Source: Glandiceps talaboti (taxonomy: Eukaryota > Hemichordata > Enteropneusta > Spengelidae). From it: a stretch of DNA of 64,000 nt. Shown here in pieces: positions 36,882 through 51,100 of the stretch (its first letter is position 1; the number at the start of each line of letters is the position of its first letter). The position numbers and the translations under genes were made by a program. Under the pieces are notes generated by a model. The model saw only the letters and a list, made by a program, of their open reading frames with translations, ran no database searches and was not told the DNA's origin. The DNA lies in contig NC_135570.1 in NCBI RefSeq assembly GCF_964340395.1, positions 5,448,822 through 5,512,821 on the forward strand, in the 5' to 3' direction.

Positions 36882-39800
36882 CTGCAATAAAATGAAAAAT
36901 GAGCCAGATTGAGCATTATACACAGAGCCTATGATTCGACAAGGTAAGTTATGTTTCACCAACAGCGAATAAATAAGAAGCATTGGTCAGCTTGAGTTTG
37001 TTAATGGGCGAAATATTAAAATGCATTTGTTTGTGTGACATAAGGAAACACAAACGAAAGCAAATCGATTATATTGGTCATTATTATTATATAATGAAAG
37101 TGGAGGTATGTTGTCTGTCCACCATACAGTGAGAAACCTGTATTGGCTCTTGTAGCCTTCTTTCCACTTGTGTCTCGTATGGGTTTGATTTTGCTCTCAG
37201 GTGACAGAAAGGATTGAATTCCATGCATGCAAATCTGCAGTACATGAAGTACAAACTGGACTTAGTCAAGGTTTCAGGAGACCATTCGTGGGAGACAAAA
37301 CACATTTGGAACATTGACATATTTCAAACCATTCCAACTCTTGCCGAATGTTCAATTCAGGTGGCATTTCTTGGCTCTTGAAGGGTGGTGCTACAGTTTG
37401 CAGGTGGTTTTAAGCTCTGTCAAGTTAAGTATTGAAATAATTCAAACTTACTTTTTGATTTTGCTCTTTTCTTGACTTCTATATTAGCTGGATCCCTCTT
37501 TGGACCAAAACCGGCAAGAATCAGGCTAGGATCATCTAGTATACTTGGGTTGTCTTTAGATTCTGTTTCTTGGCTGGGTTCTTCTTCATGCTCAACCTCT
37601 GGAGTTTCTTCTAATCTGTGTATTTCATTTGGAGTTGCTTGGGTGATAGGAGTGACAGGTACCTCAGAAGGCCCACTATTCAGCGACAGTGCTCCGGGTG
37701 AGAATGTAATTTCTACCTCCTGACCTATCTTTGGTGTGCTTGAACCACCCCCTGGTTGCCATACCCCTTGTTTTGGTGCTGCAGTTGTTGAAGGGGAGGC
37801 ATGAAAGCGAGGAGTTGGTGCTTTGGCTCTCGTTGGCGCTGTGTCATGAGATGTTGTGACTGTTTCCTGATAGGATACAGTTGACGACTTGTTGTAATTA
37901 GGTTCTTCATGTTTCTGTTGGTTTCCAGGTGACCAGACACCAGGTTTGGCAGTCGTCCCAAGTGGAGCCGGTGAAAATTTGGGAACTTGAAATTTAAACT
38001 CTAGGGTACCAGACTCGTCACCTGAAGTAACATGAACATGAAACATGAAAGAAGTGAACAAGTTAGTCAAATTTGTATTCTGCCTTTGCATGCCGCATGG
38101 CAACATTTTCACTGATTTCATTTTGACAGATTTAAGGAACTGTAGTACGAGTCTGGGTTATCATGGTTACAAGCAAAATGCAAGGTACAGTCTTTGGAAC
38201 AAAATGCTTTCTCATGACATTGTCATAACATCATAACACAACTTTATGATGATCAACACCAAACACAAGACTATGCATACATATGGATTCTTGGGTAATG
38301 GGAGAGGAAAGGGGAAAGTACATGTTACTGGTCGATCGGTTAATTCACTATCGATACTAATATGATTCAAGCGGGTTAATTTTTGTTACCGTTGATAATT
38401 GCATTGTTTGTTTCTGCCGGGGAATCAAGCACTGCTGTGGTCTCAGTTCGAGTTTCATGTGTAGTGTCTGTAGTGACGTCATCACCATGCTTTTCAACGA
38501 CAGATTTCGTTATTTCGCTTTGACTTTTTCCACCACCTGTTGTTATGTGGATCACAGTTCTCTTCCTCGTGGATTGAGACTCTGTAACCGCACCTGGAAG
38601 AGATATCCACATGCTTCACATGCAAAACAACATGACCCCAGTAACCAATCAAGATGAAAAGGCATATCAACATGCAAATATAACCATGGCATACGGTAAT
38701 ACAGGATATACTAGTAGTAGTAGTAGATCGAAAGTTATGCAAATGAAACTTTCTCAACAAACCAATATAATAACCATGAAGTTCTCAAGTGGTGGAAGTC
38801 ACTATATATTGTCTTGGGGCACTTAGTTAACACCACCTTGTTCAGTACTAGTTCAATATGATGCTCTCATGATAAAACAAGAGTTTAATTCTCCAACTAA
38901 AACAGTTTATACTAGTCTATACGTCCTAATATAAATGACCATGCATAAACACAACAATCATGGCTGCATATCTTTAATGTTACAAAAAGCGAATATTGAA
39001 TATTCTTCAGGAAAATACATTCTATTGGTCAATCCATTAATTTCATATACTTTTAAGGCAAGATAGTTAAAGTAGAATACGCCTGGGGATAAATTCTCTG
39101 AAAATCTCTCCAAATTTGCCATATAAAAGCTTGTCCCTGTACCTTTGAAATTGGAAAATAAAGTCGGGGTTCACCGTCCTGTTTTCAAGGAAGTCGAAAA
39201 GGATTTTCCATTTTTTCATTTATTTTCCAACAGAGTAGACCTATAAAACACTATTCGGCGGCCATATTGGATTCTAAATGAGTTAATTTTTTGATATTAT
39301 TTTAACTCTTTCAAAATATGCTGTTGCCTTGATTTTTGCTCGATTTTAAATGAGAAAGGGTTTACATTTTCTTGAAGAAAGTAACAGCAAAAGTTTAAGA
39401 CTTAATTCCGAGGCGTAAACTACGTTAAATTGTTACCGTTGATTAGTGTATTATCTGATTCAGGCACAGTTCTGGTTTCTCGAGTAGTTTTTGTTGTCTC
39501 GTCATCACCATGCTTTTCAGTTACTGTTTCAGTTACTTTCTTTTGGGTTTTCCCATCACTTGTTGTGGTTTGGATAACTGTTCTCTTCCTGACTGATTGC
39601 GACTCTGTCATAACACCTGCACAAGAAAGATTAGCATGCATCACATGCAAAACACAGTCTCATAGCCAATCAAAATTAAAAAGATACTTTTAACATGCAA
39701 ATTTAGGCACATGACAATGTTTCAGTTGTACGATCGTATGATTAGTGGCTTGACTATATGTCGTCAAAAATAAACACGTAGATAGTACAATTAAAGTTAA

Positions 39801-40398
39801 AATAGAACTTCAGATGATCATACCATATTACGAGTATCAATTTTCAATCAACTTCAATCATGTCAATAACCCTTCAGGACGTTCACAGACCACGTGTCAT
39901 AGACGTGACACCACCATGCACAACACTTTCACCTATTTCTGTCTTTAGTTGCAGTTAACACCATATTTTATAAGTTGCTGGGATTATGGAAAACATGCAC
40001 CAGATTGACGAGCAGTTTATAAACGAATTGTACTATGATCTCATGAGAATGAATGTAATGTGTAAGTACTTTCTAGTCATCACGCTCACCTGGTTCTTGT
40101 GTTATCGTCATCGACGTTGGTTGCTGTTGTCGGATATCATTGGCTGTATTCGCCAAGTTGTTATTTTGTTCTCCCCTGAAAACAGATATACAACAGATAT
40201 TTAGGACAAAGGGATTGCAAAAACAACTTTGTTGGTCTTCTTCAATAGTTTAAGCAATGTCTTGTTCCGATAGGCTGACATATTATGTACTGGTGACTGA
40301 GACAGAAATGAAGTGATGCTGTAGTGACAGTAACGATCTCGATATTAAGACGTTGAAAATATTTGTGATAGCAATGATAATGATAATGATGATGATGG

Positions 40399-40464
<66 letters not shown>

Positions 40465-43400
40465 CGATGATGATGATGATGATAAGGAGGAGGAGGAGGA
40501 GGAGGAAGAAAGGAAAAGGACATGGATGATGATAGTGATGGTAACGATGATGATAGGCGGCATAGTTAGTGAAAATACAAATACGTGCTATGGCAAGGAC
40601 GGTGTGAAGTATCAAACGCCTAGCAGCTGACATCAACCTTCAAAACCCATGTTCAAAACCACCACTACGTTTGACAAACGCCCTCTAGAGATTTCAACAA
40701 CGCTATATCTATATATTTAACTCACAAATTCACGCAGTAGGTGTCCAGTGACCCGACACTGGCCTACGATGCCTTTGATTGGTCAAACCAAACCACAACA
40801 TATGTCAGGATAACAGATATCACATTTTCTCGGTATCAACTGTTTTGTGTCAATATTGATGTTCTGTACTATCTTTGCTGTCAAATAGGCAGTGATAAGA
40901 GAGACCCCCATAACTAACTACAAAGTGAAAATCAGAAGCATTTAACGAACAATCACGATTAAAAAAAAGAAGATAAATCCGTCGAGCCAGTTATTATGAA
41001 AATTTCATAACAATAAAGCAATGCTGCTTGTTATGATATCCTTGAGTAATTCTCGTTTATTATTCACATAAACGAAGTAATTCTCTGATCGCTCGTTTGA
41101 GGCGTTATCTTTATGCAGAACTAGCGACCAAAGCGATGGAATCTCAGCTATGAGATTAAAAGCACGCCTCCATTTCCTTCATCAAACTGTCTTATGAGAA
41201 ATCAATGCACAACTGCCCGAGAGAATACTGTAGATGCATCGTCGCAAACCACGACCGTTTTACGGTACCGTTCTTAACGAGCCGGTCCCTCCCGGTACTA
41301 ATGGAGACCGCTACAAAGAGGCCTTCACTTCATATGTGTATAAAAATGTCAATTAAAAGTAATGGGCAAATAATTGAGAATTTGTATTAAACACAGATGG
41401 GCACGCTCTCTGAGGTATTTTGAGCGAGGGCAGTAATATAATACGAAGCGACGTGGTATTTCCAGAAACAGTCATATCAAAGAACAAGTGACTGCAATAA
41501 CTAATATTGTTGGCTAACAGCGGTCGACTGAAGAAAAAAATCTCGAACAACAAAATGGCGGTAGTCAGTTCCATCAGCTATTCATGACATTTCAGTAAAG
41601 ATAAGCGACCTAGAATAAAAACAAAGCCCGGAAAAAAGTTTGTACACTACCTTGCGTCCCACTCATACATGATTTAAGGTCCTACGGTCGGCTTGACGTC
41701 GAGAATTTATCTTGATAACGAATGACAATTTAACTGTATTTTGAGCTAAACTCTGTTGTAAATACGCAAGCGAGGGTCGCCGGGCATTCAAGAAGGCGAA
41801 GTGTATCCTCGAAATAACATAAGATCAAGACGAAAACGTAGATACCGTAACGCCACATCGCAGTTGTGGTCGTTTTTCATCTACGACATAAACAAAACGT
41901 CTATCGTCACAAACTTGGACAGCCTCAGAAAATGAAAACATCTGTCGTGTCGTGTCCTTGTCGAGAAATCCACTAATGCCTTCATCTCTAAAATGCTTAA
42001 GATATATAACATAACGAGCAACCTGTATATTGGTCGATTTGATAATTATGTAAACATAATCTTGGTACAAATCCATTTCTGTGATTATTTTTTATGTTAA
42101 CCAAAAAAGTACGATGGTGTGAAAAAGTTACTAAATATATTATTTATTCAGTTGATACGATTTCGATGCGTTGTGATTGAGGTGATGTAATAATATCGTT
42201 TTCATACATTTCATTGTAGTTTTCGATTTAGTATTTCTTGATAAAGACCCCCTTTCCCTTTTAGACTCAGATTTGTAAATTTAAAATCTCAAAATTATTT
42301 TCGACAAAAAAAATATTTTTTGAGTTTTCCTGGTCCAAACAACAAACTATTAACACTACAAGAATTTCAGTTCTGTCTGTCTCGATGACTTGGTTCGACA
42401 ATACTCTACTATACGTCGATAATCTTTCCAATAATCCGCTATATACCGCAAGGTGATACGAACCGTTCCGGTAGGGGACATGTACTTTGCATGCCAATTA
42501 TTAACGATAGAGGAAATGATAATGCAATAGAACGGTGCGTTACATGGCGTGGATAAACCAATCTGAGTACAGTACTAACATTTTGTGAAGTTACACGAAA
42601 AAGACTGGTATTAAATGGAAACTTTTCCAAAATTCTTCATGACTGTCAGTCGGAAAGCCAATTATTTGTGGACGTGAAATTATTGGGATTCCCCTGAAGC
42701 TTGAAGCTATAGAAATAAAGCAAAGCAGAAGGCCGAGCAGTTTCAAATTTCATGTAGAGGCCAGAATGGGACATTGTGAATTTTAACATCCAAGCTAACT
42801 GCAATGGGTGTTTGTTATTCAAAGATCTGATTCATGGGCATAATGATCTTTCGCACCATCATCCCCATGCTTCTTGTTTTCGTTTTGTCTTTAAAATATT
42901 AATAAAAATATGTATTGGAATTCGGGGGCAACTGTATAACACTTTATGGTGGTTTGATAATACTGAATACATAATTTATGTGCGTTCTGTATGTGTTCTC
43001 CTTCTCCCCTGGTTTGCCTCATCTGACCGCTGCGGGCCAAGAAACACGATAGGGCAATCAGAGATCATCAGAGTAATGTACTCACGAGTACAAAATAGAG
43101 ATATCACGATTCACATTCATTTCATTATCTTAAAGAAATTAAAACAACAAAGTAGCAAAAATCACATCAGTATAAACATTATAGTGACCAACAAAATGAG
43201 AGACAACCATCGCAGTGTTCAAACTAATGCGACGGGCAGGATGGTAAACGTTTCTTTTATAGTCCGACGGTCCGACCACTTTACAATTATTGATGTTACA
43301 AACTCAAATGAATCATGTCAACATTCGGAGCCATGAAGGACTTGTTGATGTGTTTACAAACATTTTCAAAAAAGTTTGAAACAAAAGTGTACAATAAAAG

Positions 43401-45110
43401 TTTAGACGTGTAACATACTAATAAATTACTATGTCGACAATATGATACAGATGGCTGCATTTACGTAATGAAACAACATATGTTGACCATGTTGTACATA
43501 GCACAGTCCTTTTGAATTTTGGGGATTATTTTCTTATAAATTTTTAACGAAAAGGGCGACAGAATTTGACCATTTTAATTAATCTTGCATTTCAAATGAA
43601 CGACGGGTTGAATGACGTCATAAATTTATGCAAATCATCTCACCTGACGATTTCTAAATCGAGGCTCTCTGTAGCATTATCGATGTAAGTCATGGCTACG
43701 TCACGGGAGATTCCCCTGCAACTACGACCATTGATTGTAATGATTTCATCGCCTTCTTGTAGTTTCGCTAAATGAGCCTTGCTTCTCCTTCGGACCTAAA
43801 AATAATCAAGAAAACAGAGTCAATAAATCATAGTTTGATGTGACTGCTATTACTGTAACTTCAACTCCATCAATCAACAAATAGCAATATGTATCACATC
43901 AATATAACTCATTATCTATCCAATATATTTGTTTGTATTATATTATATTGATATTAAATATACACACGGGGTAGCATGTTTACTTTCTTTGGAAAATATA
44001 TATAGAAAATTGTATATTAATAAATAGTTATGAAGGAATGGAAACTTTTCATACATAAACACTATAAATAACAACGAATCTCCGAGAGTTGATTAAATAC
44101 GTTTGTTGTCCTTGATCAAACTCCAGTATGTGTATAAACGTTCTCTGGTGGTTTGCACGTTTATCACAAGTTTATTGCTTTCTGTTGACATGTAGCTTTT
44201 GGTATGCCTCCATTGTGTTCTATTTAAAATTATAAGACCATCCAATCTATCTAGTAATGTCTTCGATAATATTTCATAAATTCGATCAGTACCTTAACCC
44301 ACCCTAATTAAAGCCAAACTGTGTATAATTAAACACAAGTGGGTATTTTTCATCAGCTGAACACACCACATACGTTATGTGACGTAGGAATTTTATACTG
44401 AAAATTAAACCTCATTAGTTTAGTACAGCATTTATACAGTGACATTCCACTTGAACTTTAAACGTTAAACATGTTAAAAGAGATATTTCAATGATAACAG
44501 CATGAACTTAATGAATCTTTCCTTTTACAAGTTATTCGATATCTCAATGTTATGAAGGTTTGAATTCCGATGGTGTACACAGAACAAGGACAATTGAGTC
44601 ATTTCTTCAATGGGTCAAATCACCATCTCTCCCACGCACTATCATGACATTTTGAGGTATTTCTAACCAGGCATAGCTTTATGTTATGTGTTGATGTTGA
44701 TGTTTAAGTCATTTCTTGATACATTGATGTGTACTTCGTATATTTATGCGTTGGTATTTACGTCATATCTTTATGCGTTGATGTATACGTCATAACTTTA
44801 TGTGTTGGCATTTACGTCATGACTTTACGCATTGATGGTTATTATGTCATGAATGTATGTGCATTTACGTCGTGAGTTTACGCGTTGATGTTTACGTCAT
44901 GACTTTTTGTGTTGGCATTTAAGTCATAACTTTATGCATTGTTGTTTATGTCATGACTTCATCTGTTGACGTTTGCGTCCTGACTTTTTTGCATCGCTGT
45001 TTGCGTCCTGATTTTATGTATTCATGTTTACGTGATGATTTTGTACTTTGTTGATGTTTATGCCATTACTAAGAATAATGTTTACACACGCACAAACAGA
45101 CGGACGGACG

Positions 45111-45161
<51 letters not shown>

Positions 45162-48100
45162 GGACGGACAGCGTACCAACCCTACAACATCAACTTAAAT
45201 TGTTCAGTGCGAAAACTTTGGTAAGACAAATTGTCAATATTTATACGACATGAGACCCTCAGGCAACTCAATAGTTGCTTGGAGCGCGAAGGTCACCGTT
45301 ATATCTATCATGGATAACTTATGACCATGTTTGCTTCAATTTCAGCAGTTTATATATTTTGACGATCGGTGGCCTCTGGCCCGAACCTAAAACTCATATG
45401 ACCTCAAATGTCCAAAGTCGGACGAAATGTGCAATTTAAATACAAGATCTGACATCTTCCTATTGGATGAAAAGCATTGGATCGAATTAAAAAACTATCT
45501 TAATGGTTTCATAGTATTTCCTTATTTTACCGTATATAAGGGAAGCTCCATAATTTAAACGTAATAACAGGGAATGGATACATTTATCTTTCTAAAGTAT
45601 AGTATATTCAAAGGTCGACGTTCCGATGCCAGGTTTGGGTGCCTGACAGCACTACTGAGTCGACCGTGATGAGGTCAGAAAAGGGTATCAACATGGCGTA
45701 CCTGACAAGGACAAATTTGTAGTAAATATGCCAAGGTGACAGCATGCGCAGATAAGAGACCAAGTGACATGCATGTTTTCCGATCTCAACACCCTCAAAA
45801 ACAAATCTGTTTACTAGTTATAAGTCTACTAAATGTCATTCACAGCGCAGATTGAAATACATCACCATATCGTTCTTCTTTTAAAAAAAAAATGATACTC
45901 GTGCACACAGGTGCAAAAATGTCAAGTCTTCCGCGCCATCGACATCGTTTTGTTACTTATTACTGTATACTTACTGTACTATTACCAGATCACTGTACAC
46001 TGGAGCGCGGACCTGCACATCTTTCGAAACAATTTACTTGGCATTATTTGAGCAAATTTGTATTTCCTAATTAGCATGAAAAGTGCAGCTAAGATTAAAT
46101 CAGCCTCACTACGTGAAGTGCAGAAAAAACATGATTGCTAGACGGATAAAAGACTGGTTTCTTTCTCTATATTTGTTCACACGTGCTGAACAATTTTTGT
46201 TTTTTAACATAATGACTTGACTGAGTAACTACAGACGTGGACATACGCTATTTTCGTCGGAAGCTAGTTTCGTAATATTTCGGTTAATTGAAAGAAATGT
46301 GTGTCTCGGACGGACGACGTGTTCTATAATGGTGAGTCAGTCACCAGATATGCTAAGATATCATTTCGTTCTGGAATTTAAAACATATTTAAAGGATGAA
46401 CCAGACGTACTAGAATAATTTGGTGTTTTTTATAATAATACTCTGATTTGAACAATTTGTAGTTTTTGGCTAAATACTTCCTCGACTTTTGTATTTTAAG
46501 ATGAACACTGCGATGGCCGCGAAGCTGGTTATATTCAGTTCTCCCTGGTTATGTCAAGTTGTAGTTGGTTATATCTATTTTCAGCATCTGGTTATGAAAG
46601 GTTATAGTTGGTTATATCTACTTTCCGCATCTGGTTATAGTTGGTTATATCTATTTTCAGCATCTGGTTACATCTAATTGCATTTGATTGCAATCATATT
46701 TATAGCCCCGTCACGTGATATACCCATAATCATGACTACTCTATACGATACAAATACTAGTACCTATTCTTCATCTTCCGTGCCATGATTGACACTAACC
46801 GTGGTTGTGTAGGTGTTCACCTGGATACTATTATCGAAGAACACACGTGGGATAAATCATGTATTCTTGGCATCCATACACAATTTTAAATCGAGATATC
46901 GTAGAACGACCTTTATAAATGTATAAAGAAAAATAACATATCGCTTACATTACCCAGTTTTTCTTATACAAAGCTCTTCCAAAGGTTTACGTTTAAATTC
47001 TTCAAATGCGTATCATATACTACCAAACCAATGAGACTAGACACGGAGTAACGTTTTCTGTTACAAATTTCATAAAATAAAATTCAGACAGGTTGCTCAC
47101 AAGTATATTATAAATTGGTACATTTTATCTGACTGTGAACACAAATCAACATCACCGTCAGATGAAACAAGAAAGATTCAAACACAGAACTGTTTATTTG
47201 TGTTCACAGTGAGATCAAATTATACTTTACATGTACATCACTACATGTGCCTTTCAGGGCCTGTATGTTGTTTTGTGTAATTCGTAGCAAAATATGTTAT
47301 ATGAGATGTGGTACAAGCACTACTTCATATGATGCGACTGCGCAAAAGTGTTTGTGATTTCACGAGAGTTGAGTTTGGGGTCAAAGGTGAAGAAGGTCAA
47401 ACATACAGGTCAAGTTAGATTACAGAAATCGTTCTTGGACTATATGGCTGTTAATCTCCTTTGAATGGACGTAACTGTTTCTAAATGATCGTCTACCAAC
47501 GTTATGCAAAGACACGTCTTCGCCAGAGTGTAAATAATGAGTGAATTGAGCCTATATACAAAGGTAGATGTGTTTACAAAATGTACCTAACTAAGTACAC
47601 TCATACATTCATGACGTTACAGTTATACCAGTGTAATTAGCATAAACTCCCATTGCTTCGGTACTCTGGTATCACTGAGCGTGGCCGCATTTCAATATAG
47701 TACAAGAATAAATATTTACCGTTTCCCTGGGAAACGATTGGGAAGGCCAGTAATTGTAGAATACATTGTCATATTCTTTACTTTTTAGCCTAAATACTTT
47801 AAAAGCAGGCAATTGAAAACACATTAGTATCGCATAGAGGTAGTTTGTAGCTCCTAAAAACAGTTTCACGCAAGACTAATCTTTACAAATGAGGATCGGG
47901 ACGACGCATAAAGAGGCCAGTTCAGTATGGTGTACCAATGGTCATTCATGAATATTAGCTACCAGGTGAATCACACTTAGCAACAGGTGACAGATCTAGA
48001 TCTGTCATGTCTCTGATGTTGGGAAAAATTACATTTTCTATGACCTATGACCTCCGCGTGTAATGTTAAAATTATTCGCGAGCTCGCTTCAATGGCAAAA

Positions 48101-51100
48101 TTAATGAGAGTATGCAAATATTTCGATGACGTCATTTTCAAGACGTGAAGTATCAATGATAGCGCGGAACATGTTAAATTTTTATAGATGGCAATGAAAC
48201 GAAGCTCTGTATTCATCTACCGAAACCATGTCCGGTATGGCAGTATGGATATTTTACAGGCACTGCGTATCTTCATTCGTGATAACCTCACAACATGTTA
48301 GATCACATCCCTGGAGTCTGTCAAATATCGTGCAAATTACTGAAATGAAAGATGCAATACCCACTATGGGGCATAGGAACTGTGTAGTTTCATACCGCAA
48401 ACTTGACATATATGTACGACTACGAGTTGGGGTTAATGTTGTATGTCGTCGTGCTTCTTTCTCTGGCACATCAGTTGTCATAATGCCGGTGTGCTAGGAT
48501 ATCTTTGAATGTGACTTTCTATGACTAAGTCTCGTTCACTAGACACTCTCTATTGGTATTTTTATTACACCTGGAATATACATTTAGTATTATACTAAAA
48601 GCCAGTTAACCTGAAACAACCTAACGTCGTCTGACTGACTTGACAAAAATCCAACTATTACTAACATTGTTACGTTTTATCACCTGGTTGGACAACAATC
48701 TACATTATTTCGTTTTGCTCGACAATAATGCATATTTATTACATTTTGATCCTTTTTTACAGTGTGGATCACTGGTTGCTCAAGCACAGAAAATCCAGCA
48801 ATGTTGGTAAGATTTTTGATTTTTGTCTTGGAATCGTCATCATCATGGAAAAATGTATGATGTACACTAATAATGATTATGTACACATATAGATTTGTAA
48901 ATCATATATGTAATCCATTGGGTATGGTGTTGTAAACGCAAACGCCAGTCATAACATTTTAAACAACATCTAAGGGTCACGACTGCATGTCAGTTGGTTT
49001 TAAATGTCATCATAGTGACCTTTATATACATAAAGTTTTGCTGACAAATTGAGTAGCTTGAATACGTGAAAAATCTGATAAAGGTAGAATGTAGCCTAAA
49101 GACGGATTTCCCTGAAAATCACAGTTGTTAAAGTGTCCATACTTTGCATCGTCGTAAACCACAGCCTCTTTTACGGCAACGTCCACCATCGTCGTAAACC
49201 ACAGCCTCTTTTACGGCACCGTCCAAGACGCACCGCCATCGTCGCAAAGCACAGCCTCTTTTACGGCACCGTCCAAGAGGCACTACATAGTTCGTTGCTT
49301 CAGTAGAAATATGTGCTCTGGCTTGCGACAATGATATTTCTTTCTTGTCCTTTTTGAAGAATGTTGAGGGTTCACTATGTTTATACAGAAATCAACAATC
49401 TTCTATTTTCGCATATCGTTAACATGTATTCGACGGCCATATTGGACTCTAAAATGACTAATTTTTGATATCATTTTGACCTTTGTTTCAAACATTTTTA
49501 GTGTGTCAACTACTTGAATTATGTTACTAAACATGATTGTATGTTAGTAAAGTTAAAACAAGAGCAGACGTTATCTTTGTATAACGTTATAACAATGTAT
49601 TACAAGTCTGTCTGGAAATACGAAATCGTAACTCATCGAGACATGAACAAGCACATATTCTTACACACGTTATATTACGTGAGCTCGGCGAAAGTGCATC
49701 CTACAATACACGTAACTACCTAGCTACTGGAACGACTGTAAGAGACTGTAAGACTGCCTGATGTCCGCTGGTTGACGTGCCCGGGTTGACGTGTCATCTT
49801 TGCATCCTGGCTAAGTTCTATTAAAGTGCACTTTACCAGGTCTCGTGAAAACGTCCCAAATTTCAAGTTGTTTCGTTTGTGAAAGTCCAACTGGAGGTAC
49901 ATGTATTACGTGTCAGACTGCGCATAAAGTCTGGTCTATTTCCTTGGCAAGGATGAGACTGACGAATAACATCTGACAGTTCTATTTTGTATTGGTATAT
50001 CAGTTTGCAATCATTGCAACCAGACTGTAGAACTGAATTGTTTGTCCACATTATGTAGTATCATGTGAAACTCTACTTACAGTATGTTTCTGAAATGAAG
50101 CAGGCATTTATTACATTTCACACATGTTATCAATTATTGTCAGAAGAAGTTATATCTGAATAGGTTCAACTACGAAATGTATTTATTTTTTTGGTTTATG
50201 ATTTTATTGAATATGACAAAATATTTCTCTAGTAAGTTGTTATTGAAATCACATGTGTTTTGGTCGAAATAGCGGATTAGGGTTTTGGGAACGTAGTATT
50301 GAAAACAGACTAGACACGTTTCTCGCACGAGTAACTTATCAAATTAGAAAGCAGCGAAGAAACATTATTTGAATTGTGATCATGTTACATACTTTTTATA
50401 CTGGCAACTTCAACCTCAGCTCAGTTATCCGATTTGTTTCAAAATCAAATTTAAAGTAACTCTAACCATTCGAAACTTTGACACACGAAAGGTTAATCCT
50501 GGTCCCTTGGAAATCGTTGTCAAATTTGGCTATTCATCATATTGACATTGTTTTCAACTAAGGAAATCGTCAATCTAGTATTTTACCATAGTGTAAGATT
50601 TAACACAGTGTTCCGGTGGCCATTTTGAAATGTAATAAGGATAAAATCTTTTACATCGCATTTGTGTTCTATTTGAAAACTTTGCATTGTAAGTTGGTAA
50701 CCCGTTAATTTTCTTCTTGATGTTCAACGAGCACGGGTTGGAATTTCCTTGCGCAAGGTGACGGCAAAATTTTAAAGATTTTTTCTAGGGCGCATACTCT
50801 CTGCAGAGGTGTGAATACGGACTGAAATGCATGACATGGGTCACCACACTAACTAACTGAAATAGGTCAGTGATTTTGTTGTGTAGGTGTACTTTGTATT
50901 TACACTAATTCCATTCATTGCAACCAGGTAGCATTTATATAAGTCCCGTAAACTTGCCCTAACGACTTGCCGCTATAACAACACTGTACTGTAGAATAAC
51001 ATTCCGTTCCATACCAATCGTTGTAAGGTCATTCATTTGTAACCCAAACCTTTGCCCTCGTATGGTTAGTCTGAAGAGGTATTTAGTATTACTATTAGAT

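Noticed and set aside
40242-40636. Poly-His, poly-Ile and poly-Ser ORFs
   Set aside because: Three frames of one (GAT)n repeat.
42776-43336. 186-codon plus-strand ORF
   Set aside because: No recognisable domain, compositionally like translated AT-rich intron, no splice or promoter support, and it lies antisense in an intron next to PDZ exon 2.
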